A DNA stretch of 64,000 nt from Symbiodinium natans (Eukaryota; Sar; Dinophyceae; Suessiales; Symbiodiniaceae), in assembly GCA_905221605.1 (NCBI GenBank), contig CAJNDS010000236.1:137501-201500 (forward strand). The letters run 5' to 3'. Of this stretch, positions 56,801-64,000 are shown piece after piece. Positions within the stretch are counted from its first letter, which is position 1. Each line of letters opens with the position of its first letter. The notes under the pieces were generated by a model. It was not told where the DNA came from. It searched no databases and saw only the letters and a program-made list of their open reading frames with translations. The position numbers and the translations under genes are program-made.

Positions 56801-59800
56801 TCGAATCGCTTGATGTAGACCCACCAGGACCAGCACGGGCCTTCGGCTTCAACCTCCTGCGCGAATCTCGCGCGGCCCTGCGGGCATTGCTGGCCTCCTT
56901 CGACCGTAATGCAGCATCCGTTCGAAGCCTCAAACTCGTAGTGAGCTCGCCCCACGCGACACGTTCGTCGCGATACCGCGTAAAGCGCGGTCCCTCGAAG
57001 AGACGCGGCTCGTGAAGGGCCAACAACGGGCGTTCCCCCGCCTTTGCATTGATAAAGGCGCGCAAGCAGATGAGGAGCCGCTGAAGATACCCCATTGCGC
57101 TTATGGAGCATTCGCGCTCTCGGCGGTCGTTGCGCCCTCCAGCGCCCTTGGTAGCGACGCCCAGCCTGTCCATGGCTGACAGGACGTCGTGGGGCCTCAG
57201 CCCCCATTCGAAGAGGCCTTTGCCTTGGAGAAGAAGATGGAGGCGCTCCTCTGCAGCCAAGTCTTGATCCACAGTGGAGGTGGCCACCTCCCGAAATCTT
57301 TTGGGACGGCGACCTTCTTCTTGCACAGGTTCGGGAAGTACCTGTGGTGGATGTGGACCTTCCGGAAACCGCGGAAGCACCGAGTGCCACGGAGTCGGGG
57401 CTGCATATTCGCTGGGACGAACCAAAGTCGCAGACCCACCAAAGATCTGGCGAGTAATCGCCGGAGACCCCAGATGCTGCGCCACATAGGCCTCGCCTAT
57501 GGTCCCGGCCATGGCGAGGGAATCGTAAATGGCACTCGGGTCTGCTGGGGGCCCATAATAATGGGAAAGCTGGGGCATTGGTTCCCCAGGCCCGGGGTAC
57601 AAATGGACCCCAAGCTCGGCAGCCTCGGCAATCCTCCTCCTCATATCGAAAAGCAAAGCATGATGCAAGGCCGTCAGGCGTTGTCCCGGAATGGATGGTG
57701 GCTGCGTGGTGTCCACCGGAGTAATCCTCGGCACATCGGAATCTCCAATATCCACGGGGTCCGCCGCAATGGGGCGCCAATGCCCCCAATTCTCGGAGTC
57801 GGTAGGCGAAGGCTCCTGGACCGTTGCCTCCTCCAGCGACGGGCCCACCATTGGCGAAACACTCGCCTCTCCACCAACTGGGTCCTCTATCGCAGGCCCA
57901 GAGGTTTGGGAGCCACCCATCATGGAGCGGATTGCTGCTCTCCGAGCAACAAAAGCAAAAGGCTACTAGAACCAAAACACTCAGAGCTCCGGATCTGTTC
58001 CTTCGTGCACCTCCGAAAGGCGCTCCAATCCCTTGCATAAGCGAAAAACACCCCATGAAAAACATGACGCACACACGCAAAGCAAGCTCCAAAGCATGTA
58101 TGTTCTCAAGGTTCCAAAGCAACATGCTCAAGCAATTCAATCCAAGCTCAAAAATCAAGCGCAAGCTCAACCCAAACATGTCATGCTGCTTCCTAATCAA
58201 ATTCAAGCCACACATGTCATGCTGTTTCCTAAGATCTTTGTCGAAAACAAGCTCTTCTTGAGGACTTTCGGGACAACTTGAGGGAACTTTGGGCTTTCCC
58301 AGAGGACTTTCGGGATTGAAGATCTCAGACCTAAACCCTCGAAGAAGAAACGAAAACGGAGTTGAAGACAAAGCGTGTCGGCCACACTGCTCATCATCGA
58401 ACTCATCGACTTTATGCAGGCTCTTTCCTCCTTTCTTCAAGATGCTCCTGGGAGCGGTCCGCTGTCCTGAGGGGATAGGAACCTCAGATCCTGACACAGC
58501 AGCGTCCTTCAGTGAATCAAGTTCCATGTCTTTAGGCCCTTCCGCCCCTTTCTTGGAGGAGGCTTTAGACTTCTTCCCCCCGCTAAACGCCCACCAGGCC
58601 CGATTGTGACCAACCAACTTGATACTCTTCTTGTTCCCTTTGTACATTCGGGACCCCGTTTTGGACAGATAGGTCTTCCAACCCAATTCCGCCCCACACC
58701 ATGGAGAGAGGACGTTAAACCCGACATCAGCCACCAACACCTCCCCGAGTCTCAGAAGAACATCACCGAAGTAGACTTCGATATCGACCACAGACGAAAC
58801 GTCGATCGAACCTCCAGAGGCGTTGAACAGACTGGCTGCCTTGTCGTGTGTCTTCACCACACGAAATCCTGAGATAAACTGGTTGGAAACTATGTGGCAC
58901 GTAGCCCCACTATCAACCAACCAAACATCCCTCGGGCTAACCCCTAGGTGCGAGCACATCTGAGAGAGGTTTCCTCTTTGAGAAAACTTCGAGCCTAAGG
59001 CCCCCATTGAATCTCCAACTACGGTGCCTACCGGCTTCACCTCTTCAGGCGCGTTCAGAACACGAGGAGGAAGAGAAGGTTCGGCCGAAGCTTCCCGCAC
59101 TCCAGAAAAACCCAAAGCCATCAAGGTGGCTTCCCCAGAGTCTGCTTCCGATTCGGGCTCACCCAAGTAACGGCCTTTCCCTTTTCCTTTCTTCTTCTTC
59201 GACTTCTCCTTGCCCTTTCCGCGCCCTTTGGGGCTCTTGTCCCCGTGCTCGCTCCGAGGAGTTCCACCTCCCCGCGGCGTTCCTCCACCTTTGGGAGTTC
59301 CCCCACCTTTGGGGTTTCGGTCCCCTTTTCCTTTGTCCTTAGGCTTCTTTCGATCCTTTCCATGGTCGCCCTTCCCTTTGTCCGGACTGCCACCACCACG
59401 GGCCTTCTCATCCCTTTGCTTCTGCCAGCATTTCTCGGCTTGGTGTCCCCGTTTCCCGCAGTAATCACACAAAGTGTCACTGAGGGATCGAGACGCTCCA
59501 CCTGGAGCCTCACACAGTCGAAGCTGTTCTTCGTAGTACTTCAGACTGCTGCACAATGAGTTCCAGTCGTTGCTCTTCCCATGCAAAACAACGTATTGAC
59601 GAAGCTCGGTATTCACCGCTTGCAAAAGGATACTGCACCGATCAGCCTCTGACAGAAGAAGTTCAGGGAAATTCGACAGCTTCGCCTCAAACCGAGAAAA
59701 CTCATCTTCAAGGTGCCTAATGAGGTCAGTAGGTCGCCGAATATGTTGGCACGTGTGCTGCAACTTCAAACACTGGTCACGCACGAAGACGGCTTCCATG

Positions 59801-59970
59801 CGGGATACTATGCTGTACTGCTGCGTGATGGTGCGCATGGCCTCGTACCCACAGGCACTCAAAGCCTGTCGCTTCGAGCAAGAGCGAAGCAACTCCAGAC
59901 CCCTTTCCCACTTTGCCAGGGCTTGGGTCAGGTAGTAAAACAGCTTAGCGCTCCGCGATGCAACTTCCAC
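53719..59970 (-). CDS. Copia gag, protease and integrase in one 6.2-kb frame
   Basis: 2083 codons without a stop. Gag: helical part (residues 1-160), then zinc knuckle CDYCGKRGHQAEKC (168-181) and a Lys/Gly-rich linker. Protease: VWLVDSGATCHIVS near 58900, with catalytic Asp-Ser-Gly. Integrase: HHRAQGHFPYDSNCDSCC (zinc site), VGLDFFFFG, FRMDQEGSI and AKGSIERQVES supply the three acidic residues (near 55190, 55020 and 54910). About 2.9 kb lies between protease and integrase. The part 56289-57923 is used in another frame by a 544-codon ORF and in this frame reads as noise. Hydrophobic segments (VMAIVAVLGFCSLLGGLVFW near 55960) follow. The RT start (SRWVNTVKRKGLYRSRLVV) ends the frame before the shift. 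Confidence 0.85.
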   Translation of the reverse strand: MEVASRSAKLFYYLTQALAKWERGLELLRSCSKRQALSACGYEAMRTITQQYSIVSRMEAVFVRDQCLKLQHTCQHIRRPTDLIRHLEDEFSRFEAKLSNFPELLLSEADRCSILLQAVNTELRQYVVLHGKSNDWNSLCSSLKYYEEQLRLCEAPGGASRSLSDTLCDYCGKRGHQAEKCWQKQRDEKARGGGSPDKGKGDHGKDRKKPKDKGKGDRNPKGGGTPKGGGTPRGGGTPRSEHGDKSPKGRGKGKEKSKKKKGKGKGRYLGEPESEADSGEATLMALGFSGVREASAEPSLPPRVLNAPEEVKPVGTVVGDSMGALGSKFSQRGNLSQMCSHLGVSPRDVWLVDSGATCHIVSNQFISGFRVVKTHDKAASLFNASGGSIDVSSVVDIEVYFGDVLLRLGEVLVADVGFNVLSPWCGAELGWKTYLSKTGSRMYKGNKKSIKLVGHNRAWWAFSGGKKSKASSKKGAEGPKDMELDSLKDAAVSGSEVPIPSGQRTAPRSILKKGGKSLHKVDEFDDEQCGRHALSSTPFSFLLRGFRSEIFNPESPLGKPKVPSSCPESPQEELVFDKDLRKQHDMCGLNLIRKQHDMFGLSLRLIFELGLNCLSMLLWNLENIHALELALRVCVMFFMGCFSLMQGIGAPFGGARRNRSGALSVLVLVAFCFCCSESSNPLHDGWLPNLWACDRGPSWWRGECFANGGPVAGGGNGPGAFAYRLRELGALAPHCGGPRGYWRFRCAEDYSGGHHAATIHSGTTPDGLASCFAFRYEEEDCRGCRAWGPFVPRAWGTNAPAFPLLWAPSRPECHLRFPRHGRDHRRGLCGAASGVSGDYSPDLWWVCDFGSSQRICSPDSVALGASAVSGRSTSTTGTSRTCARRRSPSQKISGGGHLHCGSRLGCRGAPPSSSPRQRPLRMGAEAPRRPVSHGQAGRRYQGRWRAQRPPRARMLHKRNGVSSAAPHLLARLYQCKGGGTPVVGPSRAASLRGTALYAVSRRTCRVGRAHYEFEASNGCCITVEGGQQCPQGRARFAQEVEAEGPCWSWWVYIKRFELHLRFGRRRPPWRRPRRGTEILLEVPGGQYLSPRGPLPPYARDGTTTDGEASRNGWSRSSSSTNGSGNFGCNSGPPRRRGYAPGATFSCFNSPAWGFHRPPSSWSWTDGHGALVRSSAAATGGKGDATPRSGALHANGSRIGSPIFQQLSQCPQLRCGGGCRKGDDQERMKGIWSRGPGLECIIAFFCVRDGVLDYADAAHRISFREENKDVSAWFRFLETHVKHELFELGLPLGLLELELACARNPFETHQIPNLNFSPNRTTASLYRNGLGPGLDVMAIVAVLGFCSLLGGLVFWGFHILFVEFERCSVGEKDRKVFRVRPRRKGCSVRIFCGDHWVRVPSYKQFVLHRKAPKPQTRTRCMLSMLFCKACSVLGSVCAWLGVLDVVEKGNDESPPASSPLVCHLRMMHRGLPVPGQGTEAEPFDLEAPRGGEPGSSSSRVPEGVPSPSSPDYEPSEVSERPPKPPENPPEPPDSGEEGSFRIPLSSTALYHHRAQGHFPYDSNCDSCCSSKGRVPARRLRRRLQKENQTVGLDFFFFGKLRVLLMTHLGSRYTVSLPAPNLEDPQLLANINRVLREMGLVGKAVTFRMDQEGSIIALAERLSRSRNCPHSATIVDVVPGYRPQAKGSIERQVESVRQGFWAVWLDLERQIALKKFPGQDAELGKYQLPLGGLLWQACVFYVSRCYNLWSSSHGDSTTSIDLLHEEIVHRTRTLPFGCVVQAKVSKSKAHLAKYRGAKTVKAVYLGPVNARGGGIFAAPLGSTEIDVFPTGRIVDGACEVGTVEGLAVAQSLVLDGKDPERPVLYEPEGVDDGNGPEDEVMEGGVGPLDEEDEEMIADDTYVPVGAPAEEGEAGILPDEGENMEDMEIDWLTNHLLESLYRGPDVRATSQEVADSFTLKFGGSRVKCQVPRNAVSETSGEQLDPSLLYASMKLELEELESFGVGKVISEDEARKSARESGRRVLTSRWVNTVKRKGLYRSRLVVRDYASMVRWEARPCLKVSTARLRVWRDCGFCWHCFVEEVQC
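56289..57923 (-). CDS. 544-codon ORF inserted between protease and integrase
   Basis: It starts MMGGSQTSGPAIEDPVGG and ends DAVVAAAKETIKKG. Its base composition is more GC-rich than the flanking retroelement. A Pro/acidic N-terminal third is followed by a helical region with LHLLLQGKGLFEWGLRPHD, SISAMGYLQRLLICLRAF and FTRYRDERVAWGELTTSL, then an Arg-rich segment, a CLKCREDNISVQEALCLP motif, and a Pro/Ser-rich tail. No known family is recognised. The style suits a structural, gag-like or chromatin-associated protein rather than an enzyme. It lies in a different frame from gag-integrase, and how it would be expressed is unclear. It could be a captured host cDNA, a gag from another element, or an accessory gene of this family. 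Confidence 0.6.
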   Translation of the reverse strand: MMGGSQTSGPAIEDPVGGEASVSPMVGPSLEEATVQEPSPTDSENWGHWRPIAADPVDIGDSDVPRITPVDTTQPPSIPGQRLTALHHALLFDMRRRIAEAAELGVHLYPGPGEPMPQLSHYYGPPADPSAIYDSLAMAGTIGEAYVAQHLGSPAITRQIFGGSATLVRPSEYAAPTPWHSVLPRFPEGPHPPQVLPEPVQEEGRRPKRFREVATSTVDQDLAAEERLHLLLQGKGLFEWGLRPHDVLSAMDRLGVATKGAGGRNDRRERECSISAMGYLQRLLICLRAFINAKAGERPLLALHEPRLFEGPRFTRYRDERVAWGELTTSLRLRTDAALRSKEASNARRAARDSRRRLKPKARAGPGGSTSSDSSSTSVSADEDLHGEGPEEALRFCLKCREDNISVQEALCLPTPETAPPPMVKQAGMGGRDPPAPPMVPGTSAATPGHHDDGDMPLEPPSPASTAPPGDSIGRLLLGLGQTGTERSFVLPPPPPAVKAMPRPAPGPSMPTVPESGAPSSSSSANVPSFDAVVAAAKETIKKG

Positions 59971-60416
59971 ACTTCCGCTCGGTTCTGAAGAGTGGACCCG
60001 CCACTAAAAGAAGTGGACGAAGACGACCCCGTCGCTGCTGTGGCACCAGGTCCCGAAAACGGGTCGGCAGTCTTGGCTTTAGCTGCAGCTTCAGCAACCA
60101 ACTTAGCAGTCTCCGCTTCTCTTCGGCCTCGTTTCGGCGCTTCTCCTCTAAGTCCATGCGTCATGAGAGCAGCTATCAACTGCTGGTTCTGTTGAGTAGC
60201 CTGCCCTTGCTGACGCAAGAGCTCAAGTGTAGACTGGTTCTGCTGACGTAGCATTTCCAACACGATGGCTTGAAACCCAGTCTGTTCCTCCACCGCGTGG
60301 GCAAGGTCTCCCACAAAGCTGGATTGGTGTTGGGAATTGATCATCGATCCACCAGAACCTTGTTTTTCTTCTTTCCGAAAGTTCTTGACTCCGATCATCG
60401 ACAGGCTGAACAACAC
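59928..60416 (-). CDS. Copia gag, N-terminal piece in another frame
   Basis: 162 codons rich in Gln and Ala: FRKEEKQGSGGSMINSQHQ, LEMLRQQNQSTLELLRQQGQ, APKRGRREAETAKLVAEAAA. It overlaps the start of the main gag frame by about 40 bases. The sense of both fits a single gag broken by a frameshift near 59980. It could also be a programmed shift, but the rest of the copy is also damaged. Confidence 0.65.
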   Translation of the reverse strand: MLFSLSMIGVKNFRKEEKQGSGGSMINSQHQSSFVGDLAHAVEEQTGFQAIVLEMLRQQNQSTLELLRQQGQATQQNQQLIAALMTHGLRGEAPKRGRREAETAKLVAEAAAKAKTADPFSGPGATAATGSSSSTSFSGGSTLQNRAEVWKLHRGALSCFTT

Positions 60417-60585
60417 GATGCAGATTGGTGGTGGGACAAGACATTGAACTTGACGAGATCAGTTTTCGAAGCAAGACAGTAGGCAATCGCGTGGTGTGGA
60501 TCCGGTACCTGGCGATTGCACGTCGGGGCAGCAGTAAGGTTTGGCTTGCGCCTCTTCCATATCGGATTTCTGAAGGCGGTCAACG

Positions 60586-61410
60586 TGAAAAACCGAAGGT
60601 CCCTCTGGTACCTTTTCCCTTGAAAGCACGAACCCTGACCTCTCACACAAGTGCGGACAGCTCTCTCTTTTTCACAGTCAGAGCCACTTGAGCCAAAAGT
60701 CACGAAGTGCACAAACTAAACGAATTCTCTCTTGTGAGCTTAAACTCAGCTTCAGAACGAAGTTCCTACACACTGCACACTCACTTTAAATAGCGTATTG
60801 GGCAAAAACACACTCGTATGATTTCCTTGGAAATCAACGAGGCATAAACCATCGAGGATGGGATCACACGGATTCCCAATCACTCCGAAGCAAAACAAAC
60901 CTATACAAGCTGATCCAAAACATGACAAAAACATCACTGATCAGCCACAATCTTCCACCCCCCGCATTTTGCTGAGGGTTCATGTCAAAGATCTGAAGTC
61001 CAAGCCCAGCTCGGCACTTCAACACTAAGGGGATGCCCTGGCCACATTCCCTTGGTGCGTACTCGCCACCAAACGAAACAAACAACACACCAGTCGATCT
61101 CTGACATCAAACTTAAAACTCATGCAAGATCCCACCATCAGGCAGGTTGTCCTGGGTCCACATCACTGGTAACCCAAGAGTTCGTTGTCCAAACACGTGA
61201 AAAACGAATTAAACTTGCATCCACCTGCACTGGGGCAGGGTTGTCTTGGAACGAATCCAAGAGTTCGTGGTGACAAACACGTGAAAACGAATTAATGCAA
61301 GCTTCAGATGTTTCCCACTCAGCACTCGACCTTGTCGTGGTACTCCTCCTCAGTCTCGCATCTTCCAGGTCACCAAACTCACCAACTAGCATCGGCTAGC
61401 TGATCCTTCA
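60586..61410 (-). repeat. 5' LTR of the copia element
   Basis: Longer than the 3' LTR because of an internal duplication (61172-61212 and 61255-61296, sharing AAGAGTTCGT and CACGTGAAAACGAATTAA). It carries TTTTGGCTCAAG (sense) at 60687-60698. Confidence 0.82.
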
Positions 61411-61695
61411 GGAAAAGATTGGCTTCATAGTTTCGCTTCTTCCAGCGTACCATCAGCCAAAAACGTCTTCAGAGGTGGCAATCAGACGCCTTGCAGAAGG
61501 GGCTATAGAGTCCCTCGTTGAGTTTCATCATCATTTTGCCTCCTCTTTGCAAACTTCTCATGCACTGAAACAAGGGCTCACACTAACCAGAAAAATCGCG
61601 GGCGCTCCATGGCGGCAACGCGGCCATGGCTTCCAAAAAAATGGCTGCGGGTTTCACTCACCCACCCAACCACTGAGATCACTTAGCATCTCAGT
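61411..61695. other. Junction between the two copia elements
   Basis: A short stretch between the 5' LTR start of element 1 and the stop codon of element 2. It holds no obvious LTR of element 2, so element 1 may have inserted in the 3' region of element 2. Confidence 0.4.
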
Positions 61696-64000
61696 TCATT
61701 CTTCATCCTCTTCGCCCTTCTTCTCGCCAGCTCCAGTTGACTCCATCAACTTGGCGCGGCGCTCCTTGGCGGCTTCCTTCATCTCCGCCAACTCAGCCGT
61801 CCTCGTTTCCATCATCACCTCCTGCGAAGATCGGCTAGGCTCAGCTGGCGTCTCCGCAGGCCTCTCAGTTGGCTGGTCTCCAACCTTTCTTTTCTTCTCT
61901 TCCAACATCAGCTCCAAATCGGCAACACTAAAGCTTGCCTTCACACGCTCAGCAATCTGCGCGATAGCTGCTGCATCCAACTCAGATGGTACAACTGACA
62001 CAGGCGAGCGAACCGCTTCGCCTTCCAGCTTTGCTCTCTTAGCAGCTTCTTCCTCGGCAGCTGACAGGTCGGCGATGCGCTTGCGCTTTCGCTCAGCTTC
62101 CTCGAACTCTCGGTCTTGCTGTTCCGCTGCAGCCTTGAGGATCCGCTTCAGGTCCTTTTCCTCCTTCTCGAGTTTCCCAACATTCTCACCCATGATCCCA
62201 AAGGCTTGCTGCCACATGTCGGCAGGCAACGTCAAGTTGAACCTCACCACATAGTCGGTCGGCAAGTGCCACTTACACTTGCAGATCCACACAACACCGC
62301 TTCGAGTCTCACTCGCAACCACCTTCTTCCAGCTTGCCGCCCTCTGCGTGTCGGTGATCTCCTCTTTCTTTTTCTCCAGGTCCTCCAAGAATCCTGCAAC
62401 AGACTCCATCACGGATCTGTAGTGGCTGTAGGCCACAAACGACCACTTGGGGACTGGTCTCTCCCTCAGCTCCGGCTCGTGAATCCGAAGTGTATCACAC
62501 GACAACATCGAAATCACTCGCACTCGCTCCACCAGTTCCTTAAACACCAAGGATCCTTCCTTTGCACTTCTCTTCCAGCGCAACACCCATGGGGGATAAT
62601 ACGAGCTCTCAGCTTCATCCTCCATGATCCTCTCTGCTCCCAAAATGGGTAGCATGCACAACAGATCCACCATCCGCAAGACTCCGAGGTCCTGGTGCTC
62701 ACCCAGAAGCAAAACAGGGACTATCCCTTTTCTCTTCAAGTACCTCACGAAGCTCAACATCGCCAGGCCACACGTTCCCGGCGGTACTTCCATGTACAGT
62801 CCTCCTTCATTCACTGCCATCTCCCAGATGATGGCCTTGCCACCAATCTGTCCACGGACATCCAAGATTCCGAAGATCTTCGTGGGTTTCTCCTGTAGCT
62901 CACACACCTCCTGGATGGGCTTCACTAGCTTCTCGTATGAGCTCTGATAGCGCAACATATCCTTGTCGGATAGCGTGCCTACCACGTCCTTGAGCTCTAG
63001 CTCATCCACTGGAGTTCCGCGCCGGCAGATACTCCATGACACATCACCGAACCACTTCGGCGGCTCTGGATCCGCCAGCTCCGGAAACACGTCGACCATC
63101 CGTTCAATCACCTTCGGCATGGCCTTGGGTTTCGGTGCAGCTTGGCCTGAGCCTCGGCTTTCACCTTTATCACCCCTTTTTCCAGCAGCTCGGCGCTCCT
63201 TCTCTGCCTCTCGGAGATGGAATGCATGGCTTGCATCCGTGCCAGAGACTGTCACAGTCTGTTTGCACTTTTCGCACTTGGGCTTGCCACTTTCATCCCA
63301 GCTCAACCCGGCAGCATGCTCGGATCTGAACAACCATTTGCAAACCTTACACCAAAGGGGGCTTTTCATCTCAGCACCCTGTTCACCCTTCCTGCTGTCT
63401 TCAGCTGCCATTTTCCTGTCCTTCACCAAAGGTACAGGCTCCAGGCTAGGGCTAGCTTCCGTGGTGCTTGAACCAAAGCTTTTGCGGTTGGACCATAAAT
63501 CCATTTCTTGAACCTCAGGGGAAGAGTCTTCACAAAGGGTTTCGGGACTTCTAAGGTGGAAATTTTCAAAAACTTCGCCACACTTTTTCACACTTTTCAA
63601 CGATCCAACTTGCTCCACACTGCATCCAGTTGCCTCGGCAAACTGGCATGCCTGAACTCCAACCCTTGGTCGGATTCCACAGATCCTCCACACCTGCTGC
63701 ACATCTTCACCAGGGTATATACCCATAGCTTGCTGGTGCTGACAGAATGTCACTTGACTCAAGCACTTTGTAAGAACGTCAGCGATCATTCCCGCTGTCG
63801 GGCACCAAATGACCTTCAAGGTCTGAGCTTCCTGTATCCGCTCCTGAAGATAGCAGACAGCGATGTCTAAGTGGCGAACTCGCCTACTCAACCCACGGTT
63901 TAGCAAAACCGCTCTCGCTGAGGAACTGTCAGTGTGCAATCGGATCGTGACATCTGACTCGGCCAACTGACCGATCAAAGTCGCAAGTCCCTCACTCTCC
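61696..64000 (-). CDS. Second copia element: RNase H tail plus about 600-residue extension
   Basis: Open at the right edge. The first residues give the end of RNase H: TIRLHTDSSSARAVLLNRG, RRVRHLDIAVCYLQERIQ, CPTAGMIADVLTKCLSQ, the usual copia ending. Translation then continues for about 600 residues where copia polyproteins normally stop. The extension has a zinc-finger-like PLWCKVCKWLFRS ... KPKCEKCKQ, a folded-looking core (KIFGILDVRGQIGGKAIIW, MLSFVRYLKRKGIVPVLLLG, WSFVAYSHYRSVMESVAGF, WKKVVASETRSGVVWICKC) and a charged C-terminal coiled coil (KEEKDLKRILKAAAEQQDRE, VADLELMLEEKKRKVGD). No family is recognised for the core. It shares no visible similarity with the extension of the first element. 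Confidence 0.78.
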   Translation of the reverse strand, partial: ESEGLATLIGQLAESDVTIRLHTDSSSARAVLLNRGLSRRVRHLDIAVCYLQERIQEAQTLKVIWCPTAGMIADVLTKCLSQVTFCQHQQAMGIYPGEDVQQVWRICGIRPRVGVQACQFAEATGCSVEQVGSLKSVKKCGEVFENFHLRSPETLCEDSSPEVQEMDLWSNRKSFGSSTTEASPSLEPVPLVKDRKMAAEDSRKGEQGAEMKSPLWCKVCKWLFRSEHAAGLSWDESGKPKCEKCKQTVTVSGTDASHAFHLREAEKERRAAGKRGDKGESRGSGQAAPKPKAMPKVIERMVDVFPELADPEPPKWFGDVSWSICRRGTPVDELELKDVVGTLSDKDMLRYQSSYEKLVKPIQEVCELQEKPTKIFGILDVRGQIGGKAIIWEMAVNEGGLYMEVPPGTCGLAMLSFVRYLKRKGIVPVLLLGEHQDLGVLRMVDLLCMLPILGAERIMEDEAESSYYPPWVLRWKRSAKEGSLVFKELVERVRVISMLSCDTLRIHEPELRERPVPKWSFVAYSHYRSVMESVAGFLEDLEKKKEEITDTQRAASWKKVVASETRSGVVWICKCKWHLPTDYVVRFNLTLPADMWQQAFGIMGENVGKLEKEEKDLKRILKAAAEQQDREFEEAERKRKRIADLSAAEEEAAKRAKLEGEAVRSPVSVVPSELDAAAIAQIAERVKASFSVADLELMLEEKKRKVGDQPTERPAETPAEPSRSSQEVMMETRTAELAEMKEAAKERRAKLMESTGAGEKKGEEDEE

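Larger units (their letters stand above)
49232..61410 (-). mobile_element. Ty1/copia LTR retrotransposon with extra domains
   Basis: About 12 kb on the minus strand. 5' LTR 60586-61410, leader, gag, protease, an inserted reading frame, integrase, RT, RNase H, a C-terminal extension, about 1.7 kb of untranslated sequence and 3' LTR 49232-49885. The order gag-protease-integrase-RT-RNase H is that of Ty1/copia. The LTRs are clearly diverged from each other and at least two frameshifts break the coding sequence, so this copy is old and probably inactive. No target-site duplication was found at the edges I chose. Confidence 0.88.

Noticed and set aside
53719-59970. Reading the whole 6.2-kb frame as one functional polyprotein
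   Set aside because: Between about 57960 and 56280 this frame reads as noise while another frame encodes a coherent protein. The RT is also in a different frame.
1-64000. Bacterial operons, CRISPR array, prophage, rRNA or tRNA genes
   Set aside because: No spaced direct repeats of CRISPR type, no ribosome-binding-site-led gene strings and no recognisable structural RNA were seen by eye. A covariance-model search would be needed to exclude small RNAs.

Overview
The window reads as nuclear DNA of a dinoflagellate, most like the Symbiodiniaceae (the group name is inference). The evidence is: genes cut into exons of roughly 25-100 bases; introns that start with GC, GA or GT and end AG, always followed by an exonic G; TTTAGGG telomere-type repeats; a relic of the dinoflagellate spliced leader; and abundant Ty1/copia and non-LTR retroelement debris. 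No bacterial gene organisation, rRNA, tRNA or CRISPR array was recognised. The long open frames outside the retroelements mostly come from low-complexity repeats. The real host genes are spread over short exons and were found by joining them by eye.

Host genes (1-34 kb), nearly all on the minus strand. An unrecognised gene runs off the left edge (1-810). A near-complete PF16/SPAG6 gene (axoneme central pair, armadillo repeats) spans 1872-11707 with 29 exons located. Its introns hold two telomere-type repeat blocks and a 2.5-kb G-rich tandem array. Next come a cold-shock-domain protein (12328-12786), a coiled-coil gene (13342-14045), coding-like exons of unknown genes (14.9-18.6 kb), an SGNH/GDSL hydrolase (19770-21733) with a large 9-base minisatellite beside it, a helical-repeat gene (25249-26095), a gene with SH3-like and carbohydrate-binding-like domains (26688-28460), a J-domain protein (29582-29964), an unrecognised gene (30409-31760) and an ankyrin-repeat gene (33446-33840).

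Retroelement graveyard (34.3-40.5 kb), visibly GC-rich. It holds at least three broken copies of a dinoflagellate-type non-LTR reverse transcriptase on the minus strand, fragments of a second RT family in both orientations, and a small plus-strand reading frame preceded by a spliced-leader relic, so probably a retrocopied mRNA.

Repeat-rich, gene-poor stretch (40.5-49.2 kb): few exon-like segments, a 92-base perfect direct repeat around a tandem duplication, a foldback element, and a TTCGAA minisatellite.

Ty1/copia block (49.2-64 kb), minus strand. One element of about 12 kb has two LTRs, gag, protease, integrase, RT and RNase H. An extra 544-codon frame lies between protease and integrase, and an unusual methyltransferase-like extension follows RNase H. 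A second copia element enters from the right edge. Its RNase H is followed by an unrelated extension of about 600 residues containing a zinc finger. These added domains are the most novel part of the window.
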